DNA of 64,000 nucleotides from CAZOJJ01 sp964580105 (GTDB taxonomy: Bacteria > Bacteroidota > Rhodothermia > Rhodothermales > Rubricoccaceae). Positions 8,299 through 16,861 of this stretch are shown in pieces. The position numbers were made by a program, and so were the translations under genes. Where the stretch lies: the NCBI GenBank assembly GCA_964580105.1, contig CAZOJJ010000009.1:1-64000 (forward strand), in the 5' to 3' direction. The notes beneath the pieces are model-generated. The model was not told the origin of the DNA. It did no database searches and saw nothing but the letters and a program-made list of their open reading frames with translations. Each line of letters opens with the position of its first letter. The stretch's first letter is position 1.

Positions 8299-10344
8299 AT
8301 GAGTGAGTCCGTCAACCCGACCACGCCGAAGGCCCCCACCGCCACGAAACCGCCGAAGGGGGCCGCCGCGAAGAAAGCGCCGGGCGGTTCCGCCCGCGCC
8401 GCTCGCCGTGCCGCGCCGAGCGGCCGCCGCGCGAGTGGGTCCGCCCCCGTGCTCGGCGTGCACGTCACGCCCCACGCACTCTACGCCATCCTGATGCGGC
8501 CCACGGGCGACGGGTTCGAGCCCGTCCGCCAGTTCCAGCGGCAGCGCTCCCTCGACGGCCCGGCCGGGCCGCCGCCCGAGTTCGCCGCGCTCGCCCAGGA
8601 CGGCGCCACGCCGGAGTCCATCAGCGCCGGCGGCGACGACGGCGTGATGATCCAGTTCGGCGACGGGATGGCCGCCGATAAGGGGGCCGACCTGTTCATG
8701 GAGTCGGAGTTCGCCGGCCTCTCGCTCGACGACACGCCCGGCTTCGACGCCGCCACGATGATGCCCAAGAAGACGGGCAGCCCCATCGTCTTCGAGCTCA
8801 AGGACATCCTCGACGAGTGCGCCGCCGCCGGCTTCGACCGCCCCTCGCTCACGTTCGTGATCGGCGTACCCGAGGTGGAGTACGCCGAGATCAGCGTGCC
8901 GGCCGAGGGCAAGGACAAGGCGGAGGCCTCGAAAGGGGCGGGCAAGGGCGCCAAGAAGAAGGCCGGCAAGAAGGAGGAGCCGGCCGCCGTCTCGACCGCG
9001 CCCGTACGCCGCGACCGCCTCGTCTCGCTCCTGCCCAAGACGGACTTCGCCTTCGACAAGGACCGCGTGGCGTTCATCCCGATGACCCCGCGCGAGAACC
9101 TCCGCCGCTACCTCGCCGTGATCCCGCGCTCGGAGGAGCCCGTGGCGGACTCGCTGGAGCTCCTCCGCGAGCAGCAGGGCATGCGGCGGATCCCGTTCCG
9201 CGGCATGTCCGCCGAGGTGCCCGTCCTCGTCGGCATGGCCCGCCTCGCGTTCCCGACCGAGCCCCACGAGAACACCGCCCTCGTCCGCGTCGGCACCGAG
9301 GACACCCTGGTCATCCTGCTCCAGGGGGACCAGCTCCACCACTGCGACCACATGCGGTCCGTCACCACGTTCGACGGGCCGGACACGATCTGCAGCCGCG
9401 TGCTCCTCCAGCAGGACGTCCAGGGCGTCGGCACGGTGCACAACGTGATCGTGGTGAGCGAGGAGCGCGAGGACGAGCTGGTGCAGGGGTTCGCCGCGTT
9501 CTACCCCGAGGCGCGCGTGGAGACGCTCCGCGCCGGGATCGCCAAGATCGGCGTGGCCGGGCCCTACGGCCCGCTCCCGACGCAGGCCATGGAGGCCACC
9601 GGCATCGCGCTCAAGGAGCTGATGCGGAAGGAGTCCCCGTTCGAGGACGTCAACCTTCTGCCCAAGCACCTCCGCCGGAAGGTGAGCGGCGTCCAGGTCT
9701 CCTTCCCGTGGCACACGGCCGTCGTGGCCGTGCTGCTCTTCCTCGGCGTGCTGTTCTTCGTCGGGCTCTACCTCAAGCAGAGCGGCGAGATCGCCGACGC
9801 CGAGCGCCGCCTGGCCGAGATGCCGCCCGAAATGACGATGTCCTCGGGCGAACTCCAGATGCGCATCGACAGCCTCCGGACGGCCCAGATGCGGATCCAG
9901 AACTCGCTCGCCGTCCTCGACTCGCTCCTCTACGGCACCGACCGCTGGAGCCAGACGCTCGCCCGCACGAGCACGGCCGCCGCCGGCGTGGGCGACGCCT
10001 GGATCGAAGAGTGGCAGGCCCAGAGCAACGACCTCCTCCTCCACGGCTACGCCACGACCCGGAGCGACGTGGTCGAGCTCGCCAGCCGGCTCGACGCCTC
10101 CATCGAGGAGGTGTTCTTCCGGGAGATCCGGGAGTACCCGGTCTACGAGTACCGCATTCGCTTCGCGCTCCCCTACGAGCTGCCCGCGGCGGTGCGCTAC
10201 CTCCGCGAGCAGGCCGGCGAGTCGATGCCGACGACCCCGCAGCCGCCCGAGCCGCTTTCGGGCTCCGTCCCCCTCACACCGGACGACGAGGCCCTCGTCC
10301 GGGAGTCCATCGGCCTCACCGAGGGCGACGCGGGCGAGCTGTAG
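8299..10344 (+). CDS. PilM-PilN-like fusion (pilus alignment complex)
   Basis: 681 aa. Lys/Ala-rich N-terminus (1-45), then a divergent actin-like PilM/GspL-type domain to about residue 450, interrupted near 210-235 by a Lys/Ala/Gly insert. FEDVNLLPKHLRRK, a PilN-type entry motif, precedes one TM helix at about 468-494. The periplasmic part has a heptad-like segment and a PilN-like alpha/beta domain. PilM and PilN are normally separate; a single chain resembles the layout of GspL. It is expected to link the cytoplasmic ATPases to the PilO/P-like protein encoded next and to the secretin. Confidence 0.75.
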   Translation: MSESVNPTTPKAPTATKPPKGAAAKKAPGGSARAARRAAPSGRRASGSAPVLGVHVTPHALYAILMRPTGDGFEPVRQFQRQRSLDGPAGPPPEFAALAQDGATPESISAGGDDGVMIQFGDGMAADKGADLFMESEFAGLSLDDTPGFDAATMMPKKTGSPIVFELKDILDECAAAGFDRPSLTFVIGVPEVEYAEISVPAEGKDKAEASKGAGKGAKKKAGKKEEPAAVSTAPVRRDRLVSLLPKTDFAFDKDRVAFIPMTPRENLRRYLAVIPRSEEPVADSLELLREQQGMRRIPFRGMSAEVPVLVGMARLAFPTEPHENTALVRVGTEDTLVILLQGDQLHHCDHMRSVTTFDGPDTICSRVLLQQDVQGVGTVHNVIVVSEEREDELVQGFAAFYPEARVETLRAGIAKIGVAGPYGPLPTQAMEATGIALKELMRKESPFEDVNLLPKHLRRKVSGVQVSFPWHTAVVAVLLFLGVLFFVGLYLKQSGEIADAERRLAEMPPEMTMSSGELQMRIDSLRTAQMRIQNSLAVLDSLLYGTDRWSQTLARTSTAAAGVGDAWIEEWQAQSNDLLLHGYATTRSDVVELASRLDASIEEVFFREIREYPVYEYRIRFALPYELPAAVRYLREQAGESMPTTPQPPEPLSGSVPLTPDDEALVRESIGLTEGDAGEL

Positions 10345-10392
10345 CCCCGCACCCGCCCGGCCGCCCTCGCACCCCACCCCCGCGATACCGCC

Positions 10393-11418
10393 ATGTCCAA
10401 CGACGTCCTCAACACGATCATCCTGACGGTGGTGATGGCCCTGGCCCTCGGCATCGGCTACTACGTCACGCAGCAGGTGCAGCCCAAGCGGCTCGACGCG
10501 CTGCTGGCCGAGGAGGAGGCCATCCGCCTGCGCCAGGCCGAACTCCAGGACCTGCTCGGCCAGGAGGCCATCGCCAGCGAAGAGGCGGCCGAGGCCTACC
10601 GCCGCTGGAACGCCCGCTACAAGGTGCTCCCGGACCAGCTCTCCTCGCCCGACGTGGTCGACTACCTCAACGCGCTCTCGCGTTCGGGCTTCCGCTCCTT
10701 CGACATCACGCTGGCCGGCGTGCAGCAGCAGCCCAACTTCTCGGTCTACTCCTACAACGTCACCGGCCTGGCCTACTTCGAGAGCCTCTACGGCTTCATC
10801 TGGAACGTCGAGAACGGGCGCGGGATGTACCGCATCCGCGACCTCTCCGTCTCCAAGAGCATCGCGTCGATTCCGAACGCGGAGACCGGCGTGAACCGGG
10901 AGGTGATCCTCGCCCAGTTCTCCTTCGCCGTCGACGCCTACTTCGCCGGGTCGCAGGGGATGAGCGCGCCCGACAGCCTCATCACGGTGCCCGCCTCGGT
11001 GATGGCGCCGCGCACGCCGGCGATGAACCCGTTCTTCCCCCTCATCCTGGAGAGCCTCCCGCCCAACACGGACGACCTCGTGGACGTCGAGGCGGACGCG
11101 CTCGTGAGCGTCGTCGGCCAGCAGGCCGTGTTCGAGCGCGGCGGCTCGATGCGCAGCCTCCGGCCCGGCGACCGGGTCTACCTCGGCCATGTCACCGTGG
11201 TCGACCCCAACGAGGGCCGCGTCGTGATCGAGCTCAACAAGGGGGGCATCCGTGAGCGCGTGGAGCTGGACCTCCAGTCCGGCGAGCGCTACCGGCAGGC
11301 CCTCGGCTCGGTGCAGCTCGCCGGCATGGGGGCGCCCGCGCCCGAGGACGCCCCGCCCGCCCCCGGCACGCCCGAGGCGCGCCGCTCCGGCCTCTACGAC
11401 GACGCCCCGACGCCCTGA
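10393..11418 (+). CDS. PilO-like protein with PilP/GspC-like C-terminal domain
   Basis: 341 aa. N-terminal TM helix (residues 7-27), a coiled coil (about 30-65), then a ferredoxin-like PilO region. Residues about 235-300 contain RSLRPGDRVYLGHVTVVDP and an ELNKGGIRERVELDL strand pair that resemble the small beta domain of PilP or the GspC homology region, which docks to the secretin. It ends in an Ala/Pro-rich tail. It follows the PilM/N gene by 48 nt and precedes the secretin gene by 62 nt. The PilO assignment is by position and topology; the PilP-like tail is inferred. Confidence 0.68.
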   Translation: MSNDVLNTIILTVVMALALGIGYYVTQQVQPKRLDALLAEEEAIRLRQAELQDLLGQEAIASEEAAEAYRRWNARYKVLPDQLSSPDVVDYLNALSRSGFRSFDITLAGVQQQPNFSVYSYNVTGLAYFESLYGFIWNVENGRGMYRIRDLSVSKSIASIPNAETGVNREVILAQFSFAVDAYFAGSQGMSAPDSLITVPASVMAPRTPAMNPFFPLILESLPPNTDDLVDVEADALVSVVGQQAVFERGGSMRSLRPGDRVYLGHVTVVDPNEGRVVIELNKGGIRERVELDLQSGERYRQALGSVQLAGMGAPAPEDAPPAPGTPEARRSGLYDDAPTP

Positions 11419-11480
11419 CCTCCTGACCCCCCGGCCGGGGCTCCCGGCCGCCCCGATCCTGCCCCCAACCCCACACCGCC

Positions 11481-12914
11481 ATGACCATCGCGTCTCCCAC
11501 GCTTCCCCGTTCGCCGCTGGCCCGGGCGCTCCGCCGCCTGGCCCTGGCCGGGGCGGCCCTGCTGCTCCTGCTCGGCCCGGCCACCGACGCCCTCGCCCAG
11601 CGCGTCACGCCGCCCGGCGGGCGCGTCCGCGCCTACGTCCCGTCCGACGAGCTCGTCTCGTTCCTGCCGACGACCCCGTTCAACGAGTTCGTCCGCCTCA
11701 TCAACCCGGTGTTCCTCCGCGTCACCGGGAAGGCCGTCGTGGACCCGATGGACCGCACCGAGCCCATCGGCGTGAGCCTCAACGGCGTCCACTTCATCGA
11801 CGCCTTCGAGCTCGTGCTGGAGCGGGCCGGCCTCGACTTCCGCGAGTCGGAGAGCTATTTCGTGATCCAGAGCCCGGCCATCACGCCCACCTCGGACCAG
11901 CTCAACCCCGGCGCGGCGCTGACGATCGGGGCCGGTGCGGGCCTGGACGGTGCGGATCTGCCGGCGACGGCGGAGAGCCGTGAGATCCGCATCGACGCCA
12001 TCATCTTCGAGCTCAACGCGAACCGCGTCCGCGAGACGGGCACCAACTGGGCGACCCTCTTCGGGCAGGCCACCGGCGGTACCGGCGGCACGGGTGGCAC
12101 GGGTGGCACCGGCGGCCAGGAGGGCAGCGAGGTCCCCCGCTTCTTCATCGACGGCGAGTCGTTCTTCGACGCCCTCGACGGCTTCATCTCGGCGAGCACG
12201 GACCGCATCGAGCTCGGCGTGCTGCTTCGGCTCTTCCGCTGGTTCGAGACGCAGGGCTACGGCGAGACCGTGGCCTCCCCGAGCGTGACCGTCCAGAGCG
12301 GCGAGGCCGGCCGGATGCAGAGCGGGTCCGACATCCCCGTCAACATCCAGGACTTCCAGGGCAACACCATCACCCAGTTCGTCTCCACCGGCATCATCAT
12401 CGACGTCACGCCCACGCTGATCGTGGACGAGAGCAGCGGCGACGGGGAGCCGGTCGAGTTCGTCCACCTCCAGGTGAAGGTCGAGAAGAGCTCCGGCCGG
12501 CCGTCGTCCTCCGGGCTCACCATCGACAAGAGCGACGTCAACACGCAGGTGCTCCTGCTCGACGGGGAGCAGACCGTCATCGGCGGGCTCTACTCCACCG
12601 AGGAGTCGCGCACGCGGAAGGGCATCCCGATCCTGATGGACATCCCGCTCCTCAAGTACCTCTTCTCGTACCGCACCAAGACGGTCATCCAGAAGGAGCT
12701 CGTCATCGTGCTGCAGGCCCGCGTCGTCGATCCGCTGCCGACGCGCGCCGGCCGGCCGCTCCCGGCCAACGTGTACCAGCGGGAGCGGAACGACCTCCGT
12801 GAGCGGCTCGACCGCTTCCGCCCGGGCGCCGGCCAGGAGTACGACACCATCACGCCGGACCGCGACCGGAGCCGCTACAGCCTCCCGGACGCCCCGCCCC
12901 GCAACGGGCAGTGA
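11481..12914 (+). CDS. Secretin, PilQ/GspD family
   Basis: 477 aa outer-membrane channel subunit. A signal peptide ends near DALAQ (about residue 38). One N0/N1-like periplasmic domain follows (about 55-130), then the secretin core, which includes the family motif VNTQVLLLDGEQTVIGGLYS and RTRKGIPILMDIPLLKYLF. The protein is short for GspD (usually over 600 aa), so it has few N-domains. The GGT-repeat loop (12075-12116) lies in the first half of the core. It is the last gene of the pilus locus and is followed by a strong terminator. Confidence 0.88.
   Translation: MTIASPTLPRSPLARALRRLALAGAALLLLLGPATDALAQRVTPPGGRVRAYVPSDELVSFLPTTPFNEFVRLINPVFLRVTGKAVVDPMDRTEPIGVSLNGVHFIDAFELVLERAGLDFRESESYFVIQSPAITPTSDQLNPGAALTIGAGAGLDGADLPATAESREIRIDAIIFELNANRVRETGTNWATLFGQATGGTGGTGGTGGTGGQEGSEVPRFFIDGESFFDALDGFISASTDRIELGVLLRLFRWFETQGYGETVASPSVTVQSGEAGRMQSGSDIPVNIQDFQGNTITQFVSTGIIIDVTPTLIVDESSGDGEPVEFVHLQVKVEKSSGRPSSSGLTIDKSDVNTQVLLLDGEQTVIGGLYSTEESRTRKGIPILMDIPLLKYLFSYRTKTVIQKELVIVLQARVVDPLPTRAGRPLPANVYQRERNDLRERLDRFRPGAGQEYDTITPDRDRSRYSLPDAPPRNGQ
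12075..12116 (+). repeat. 9-nt tandem repeat inside the secretin gene
   Basis: Four and two-thirds copies of a GGYGGYACS-type 9-mer encode a run of Gly-Gly-Thr triplets. The unit length is a multiple of three, so copy-number changes would lengthen or shorten a loop without breaking the frame. Confidence 0.75.
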
Positions 12915-12968
12915 CCGGCGACGGGCAGGATCGCCCCGGCACCGCCCCGTAAGGCGGTACGGACCCGG

Positions 12969-12998
12969 AACGGGGAGCGCCGGTGGGCGCTCCCCGTT
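12969..12998 (+). terminator. Terminator hairpin of the pilus operon
   Basis: Perfect 13-bp stem (AACGGGGAGCGCC pairs with GGCGCTCCCCGTT) with a 4-nt GGTG loop, 55 nt after the secretin stop. There is no long T-run. Confidence 0.75.
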
Positions 12999-13161
12999 CG
13001 CCGTTGGAGGCCCACTGCGACAACGTGAGGAGGGGTGGAAAGTGAGAGATACGTGGGGGTTCTGTCGCAAAAACCGGGTTAGGCGTGGAAAAAACGGAGG
13101 AGGGATGCGCGAAGCGGAACCCTATGGGCAGCGGTGGATTGTCAGGCGCGAGACGAGCCGC

Positions 13162-13193
13162 TTGTGCGAGTCGGGGCTCGTCTCCTACCTTTC
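13162..13193 (+). promoter_or_regulatory. Bacteroidota-type promoter for the beta-barrel gene
   Basis: TTG at 13162-13164, 21 nt spacer, then TACCTTTC at 13186-13193, close to the -33 TTTG / -7 TAnnTTTG consensus. The start codon is about 36 nt after the predicted initiation point. Confidence 0.6.
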
Positions 13194-13221
13194 TTCGCAA
13201 GTCCCCCCAACCCCATCACTT

Positions 13222-13227
13222 AGGAGG
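13222..13227 (+). promoter_or_regulatory. Strong Shine-Dalgarno site AGGAGG
   Basis: AGGAGG ends 5 nt before ATG 13233. Nearly all other genes in the window lack such a site, so this gene is probably translated at unusually high efficiency. It also fixes the start codon. Confidence 0.8.
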
Positions 13228-13232
13228 TTCCC

Positions 13233-14330
13233 ATGCTGAACCTGGCACTCGTAGCGGTGCTGACCGGCTCGCTCGTGACCGGCAGCCCCGACGGCGACAA
13301 GGACAAGAACAAGGACGGCAACCGCGACGACGCCCGGCCGATGCTCGTCGTGGAACGCGACGAGCCGGCGGATGTCCGCGCGATCACCAGCGACACGTAC
13401 GCGTTCGGCCGGCCCGCCGACGCGGCGCCGATCAAGCTCTGGGTCGAGTACGCCTGGGGCGAGGCCGAGGGCGCCTGGGCGCCCAACGGCGACGACGTCG
13501 AGATCGAGGTGGGTTGTGTGCCCACGCCGCCCGACGGCACCATCGCCTGCACGGTAGGCCACGTCGTCTCCCAGCGCCTGGCGGTGGGCGCGCAGCTCAA
13601 CGTGATCAACTTCCCGAGCTTCAAGTTCGGCGTGGGCGGCGAGCTCAACGTAGGCCAGAACAGGTTCAAGATCGAAAGCGGTGGGCCGCTGATCACCACC
13701 GATCTCGAGAGCGAGTTCGGCCTCCAGAACGCCAAGATCTTCGGCACCCTGCGTGGTCGCGTCCTCGGGATCCACGGGGGCTACATCATCGACCTGGGCG
13801 CGGAGCAGGAGTTCCAGAGCGATCCCATCCCGGGCACGAACCCGGCCCGCTACCTCCCCACGACCCTTCCCAACTCCGACAACCGCGACGCCATCTTCTT
13901 CGGCGGCGACTTCGACTACCCGTCCGAGCGGTTCCGCCTCTTCGGTGGCATCGACTACTTCATGCTCCAGGACGCGGACATCCCGACGGGCGGTGGTGCC
14001 GTAGCCACGGTTGACGGCGACGACGACATCCTCTTCTTCACGATGGGGGCCGGTGTTCGCTTCAGCGTCTTTGAGCTCGGCGCGGCGCTCAACCTCCGCA
14101 CGCAGCTCGAGGAAGGCTTCCCGCTCATGCGGCGTACGTCCGAGTCGGGCAGCCATGCGGGTAGCGTGTCGCCGTACCTCCGCATCTCGCCCCCCTCGCT
14201 CCCGGTCTCGCTCTTCGTCAAGGGCGCCGTCCAGCGCGAGTACGTCGATTACGGCTACGCCATCGGCGGTGCCAACGACATCAAGCCGTCCATCGGCTTC
14301 ACGGCGGGCCTGACGCTCGGCTTCGAGTAA
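13233..14330 (+). CDS. Putative outer-membrane beta-barrel protein
   Basis: 365 aa. Short hydrophobic N-terminus (LNLALVAVLTGSLVTG) compatible with a signal peptide, then a Lys/Asp-rich patch (DGDKDKNKDGNRDD). The rest alternates polar and hydrophobic residues in strand-length segments. The chain ends LTLGFE, with a terminal aromatic two residues from the end, as outer-membrane barrels do. No named family recognised. A good promoter, the best Shine-Dalgarno site in the window and two terminator hairpins behind it suggest a highly expressed monocistronic gene. Confidence 0.65.
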   Translation: MLNLALVAVLTGSLVTGSPDGDKDKNKDGNRDDARPMLVVERDEPADVRAITSDTYAFGRPADAAPIKLWVEYAWGEAEGAWAPNGDDVEIEVGCVPTPPDGTIACTVGHVVSQRLAVGAQLNVINFPSFKFGVGGELNVGQNRFKIESGGPLITTDLESEFGLQNAKIFGTLRGRVLGIHGGYIIDLGAEQEFQSDPIPGTNPARYLPTTLPNSDNRDAIFFGGDFDYPSERFRLFGGIDYFMLQDADIPTGGGAVATVDGDDDILFFTMGAGVRFSVFELGAALNLRTQLEEGFPLMRRTSESGSHAGSVSPYLRISPPSLPVSLFVKGAVQREYVDYGYAIGGANDIKPSIGFTAGLTLGFE

Positions 14331-14344
14331 GCCGCTCCGGGGTT

Positions 14345-14364
14345 CCGACCGGTTTTCCGGTCGG
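14345..14364 (+). terminator. First hairpin after the barrel gene
   Basis: 8-bp perfect stem CCGACCGG/CCGGTCGG closed by a TTTT loop, 14 nt after the stop codon. It precedes the stronger hairpin at 14380. Confidence 0.55.
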
Positions 14365-14379
14365 GCCGCCCACCCTTCA

Positions 14380-14411
14380 GGGTCGCCCGGTTCCGGCCGG
14401 GCGGCCCTTTT
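14380..14411 (+). terminator. Intrinsic terminator with T-run
   Basis: 11-bp stem with one T-G pair (14380-14390 with 14397-14407), 6-nt loop and TTTT directly after, the classical layout. It separates the barrel gene from the lipoprotein gene starting at 14425. Confidence 0.8.
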
Positions 14412-14424
14412 CGTTGCACGTCGG

Positions 14425-15135
14425 ATGTCGCGCCTCCTCGTCCTTCCGCTCCTTCCGCTCGTTCTCGCGGCCTTCCTCGGCGCCGGCTGTGGAGGGGGAC
14501 AGGCCCTCACGGTGTTGCCGCAGAGTGCCGAGGTGGCCCCCTCGCCCCGGCGGCTGGCCGAGTCGCTGCGCCGGATGACGGGAGCGGCTCCCGACGCGTT
14601 CGTCGTGCTGCGGATGCAGCGGGCCGGGCTGACGCCGGCCTTCGGGTCGCGCTTCCGGTTGGCCTCCGGCCCCATCGCCGGGTTCATCCCCGGCCGCCAC
14701 CCGACGCGGTCGGACGAGCTGGTCGTGGTGGGGGCCGAGATCGGTACGCCGGGGGGAGCCGCGTTGCTGGAGGCCGCGCGCCTCGTTGCGGTCCGGGCGA
14801 CCTACGCGGCGCGGCCCGAGCGGACGGTTCTCGTGGCCCTCTGGCCGCGCGGCGCGACGGTGCCTGGGCTGGCGGCCACGCTCCGGGCACCGCTGTGGTC
14901 GTCCGACGCCGTCGCCGGCGCCTGGGTGGTGACGGGCGACGAAGCGCGCGTGGCCGACGTCCTCACGGCGTTCGGCGTGTCCGGCGGCGTGCTCCGGCCC
15001 CACGCGGCCGGCCTCGGTGCGGCCGCCGAGGCGGAGCAGCTCACGACGGCCGTCCTGGCCCTCGTGGACCGCGAAGCCGGCCCCACGCCGCCTCCGGCCG
15101 TCGTTGCGCCCGATACCCTCGCCACGTCTCGCTGA
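14425..15135 (+). CDS. Lipoprotein with degenerate M28-peptidase-like core
   Basis: 236 aa. Signal peptide with lipobox LGAGC, so the mature protein is probably lipidated. The central stretch FIPGRHPTRSDELVVVGAE, followed by GGAALLEAARLVA and RTVLVALW, follows the order of M28 metallopeptidases (IPG..., VVVGAHYD, AALLELAR, vxFvxW). The zinc-binding AHxD is here AEIG, and the GEE segment is replaced, so catalytic activity is unlikely. The M28 relationship is my inference from pattern order. The stop is followed after one base by the ATG of the next gene. Confidence 0.55.
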   Translation: MSRLLVLPLLPLVLAAFLGAGCGGGQALTVLPQSAEVAPSPRRLAESLRRMTGAAPDAFVVLRMQRAGLTPAFGSRFRLASGPIAGFIPGRHPTRSDELVVVGAEIGTPGGAALLEAARLVAVRATYAARPERTVLVALWPRGATVPGLAATLRAPLWSSDAVAGAWVVTGDEARVADVLTAFGVSGGVLRPHAAGLGAAAEAEQLTTAVLALVDREAGPTPPPAVVAPDTLATSR

Positions 15136-15136
15136 C

Positions 15137-15937
15137 ATGCTACCCGCCTGGCTTCCGGATACCGTCACGACCGACGTGAGTCGGGCCGTTCACTATACGT
15201 TGTTGTGGGGACTCGAAGGCGTGGTGCTCCGCGCGATGGGGAGCGAGGACGAGCGGGTGCCGTACGTCAACGAGGCGCCCCTCCGGCATCGGCTGGAGGA
15301 GGCCGAACTGCCCGTCGTGGCCGTAGACCCCGGCCTCTTCGAAGGGGCGCCCGGCCGGCGGGCCGCCTGGATGAACGACCTCGCCGCCTTCGACGACACG
15401 GTGCAGTTCTGCCGGCGGCTGGGTTGCCATACGGTCGGGGTGGGGGCGCTGGCCGAGCCGGGCGAGGCGTGGTCGGTGGAGGCCGCCGCGGAAGCGCTCC
15501 GGCAGGCCGGCGACGCGGCCGCGCGGGCGGGGCTCCGCCTCGCCGTGCGCAACGAGGCGGGGACGCCCTGCGCCTCGGGCGAGACGCTGGCGGCGCTGCT
15601 CCGGGCCGTCGGCCACCCGGCCGTCGGGGCGTTCTGGAAGCCGGCCGAGGCGGTGCGGGCCGGGGCCGATCCCGCGGCCGGGCTCGCAAAACTGCTGGGC
15701 GCCGGAGGACCGGTCCTCCTCGTCGGGATTCGCGACGGGGTCGGGGAGGCGGAGGGCTGGACCGAACGGCTTCCGGGCGAGGGGGCCGTCGGCTGGCCGG
15801 ACCAGCTCGCCCGGCTGAAGGCGGCGGGGTTCGGCGGGCCGCTCGTGCTGGAGGTGCACGATGAGCCGAAGGCGAAGTGGGGCGTGCGCGCGGCTGACGC
15901 GCTGATCGGGCTGCTTCGCACCGTGCGCCGAGGCTGA
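15137..15937 (+). CDS. Xylose-isomerase-like TIM-barrel protein
   Basis: 266 aa from ATG 15137, placed one base after the preceding stop. The frame is open further upstream, but that part only overlaps the lipoprotein gene. The pattern of short strands ending in acidic or polar residues (VVAVDPGLF, RLAVRNEAG, PVLLVGIRDG, PLVLEVHDEP) fits the sugar-phosphate isomerase/epimerase (AP endonuclease 2-like) barrel. Terminal EVHDEPKAKWG resembles the last metal-ligand strand. Substrate unknown. Probably co-transcribed with the lipoprotein. Confidence 0.6.
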   Translation: MLPAWLPDTVTTDVSRAVHYTLLWGLEGVVLRAMGSEDERVPYVNEAPLRHRLEEAELPVVAVDPGLFEGAPGRRAAWMNDLAAFDDTVQFCRRLGCHTVGVGALAEPGEAWSVEAAAEALRQAGDAAARAGLRLAVRNEAGTPCASGETLAALLRAVGHPAVGAFWKPAEAVRAGADPAAGLAKLLGAGGPVLLVGIRDGVGEAEGWTERLPGEGAVGWPDQLARLKAAGFGGPLVLEVHDEPKAKWGVRAADALIGLLRTVRRG

Positions 15938-15975
15938 GCGGGCGCGTATCATTCGGGCGTTACCCACCCGCCTCG

Positions 15976-16791
15976 ATGTCCGCCGTCGCCCCCTCGTCGT
16001 CTACGGTGCCGGTCCGGCGTGCGCCGCCCCGGCCGGGCGTGCTCACCCGGCTCCACTTCGCCTGGTTCGCCTTCTGGGTGGCGCTGTGGACGCTCCTGTT
16101 CACGCCGTGCGTGCTGCTTCATGCGCTCGTCCGTCCGGGGGCCAGGACGCTCAAGCTGTGGATGACGCTCTGGGGGCGCCTCGTCCTGTTCTGCAGCGGC
16201 ATCCGCGTCCACCGCGAGGTGCGGGCGACGCTCGACCCCGCCCGGCCGGTCGTGTTCGTGGCCAACCACCAGAACTCGCTCGACATCTTCACGGCGGCGG
16301 GCTACGTGCCGCACCCGTTCGGGTTCACGGCGAAGGCCGCGCTGCGCAAGATGCCGCTGATCGGGTGGGTGCTGGCGAACACGGCCAGCGTGTTCGTGGA
16401 CCGCTCGACGCCGCGCCGGGCCGTCCAGTCGATGCGCGAGGCGGGGGCGCAGATCCGCGACGGCGACGCCGTCCTCGTCTTCTGCGAGGGGCAGCGGACG
16501 TGGCGCACGGCGCTGGCGCCGTTCCTGCGCGGGGCGTTCCTGCTGGCCGTCGAGGCGGGCGTGCCCCTCGTGCCCGTCGTCCTCGACGGTGACGTGGGGC
16601 TGCTCGACGAGCGCGTCGGCGCCTCGCGGCCCGGGCAGGCGCGCCTCGTGATCGGGGAACCCATCCCGACCGACGGCCTCACGCGGGGGGAGGTCCCGGC
16701 ACTGATGGCGCAGGTCCGCGCCTGGATGGCAGCGGAACTGGGCCTGCCGCCGGAGCCGGGCCTCGATGAGCCGGAGGGCGACGTGGCGTAG
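15976..16791 (+). CDS. plsC: 1-acyl-sn-glycerol-3-phosphate acyltransferase
   Basis: 271 aa membrane-associated enzyme that acylates lysophosphatidic acid to phosphatidic acid. Hydrophobic N-terminal segment at about 25-52. The catalytic NHxxxxD motif is NHQNSLD (H98, D103). A family block 2 follows (ASVFVDRS), then the acyl-acceptor block FCEGQRT in place of the common EGTRS, and VPLVPVVLDG. The length is typical. A weak -7-like TATCATTC lies at 15947-15954. Neighbouring genes belong to envelope biogenesis, consistent with phospholipid synthesis. Confidence 0.88.
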   Translation: MSAVAPSSSTVPVRRAPPRPGVLTRLHFAWFAFWVALWTLLFTPCVLLHALVRPGARTLKLWMTLWGRLVLFCSGIRVHREVRATLDPARPVVFVANHQNSLDIFTAAGYVPHPFGFTAKAALRKMPLIGWVLANTASVFVDRSTPRRAVQSMREAGAQIRDGDAVLVFCEGQRTWRTALAPFLRGAFLLAVEAGVPLVPVVLDGDVGLLDERVGASRPGQARLVIGEPIPTDGLTRGEVPALMAQVRAWMAAELGLPPEPGLDEPEGDVA

Positions 16792-16822
16792 GCCCCGGCC
16801 GCGCGGGGCAACGGGCGGCCCG

Positions 16823-16830
16823 TATCTTTC
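16823..16830 (+). promoter_or_regulatory. -7 box TATCTTTC upstream of the YfhO gene
   Basis: Matches TAnnTTTG except for the last base and lies 32 nt before the ATG at 16862. No TTG at the expected -33 distance. It supports ATG 16862 as the start. Confidence 0.4.
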
Positions 16831-16861
16831 GCCGCGCCCCTCCTCCCGCCCCGCCCCGTCG

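Noticed and set aside
8101..11190. Minus-strand open frame of 1,029 codons opposite the PilM/N and PilO-like genes
   Set aside because: Shadow of plus-strand codon bias; composition dominated by Arg, Ala, Glu, Val and His with no recognisable motif.
12075..12116. Possible CRISPR or regulatory repeat array
   Set aside because: Units are 9 nt without spacers and lie in frame inside the secretin gene; it is a coding tandem repeat. No CRISPR array or cas gene was seen anywhere.
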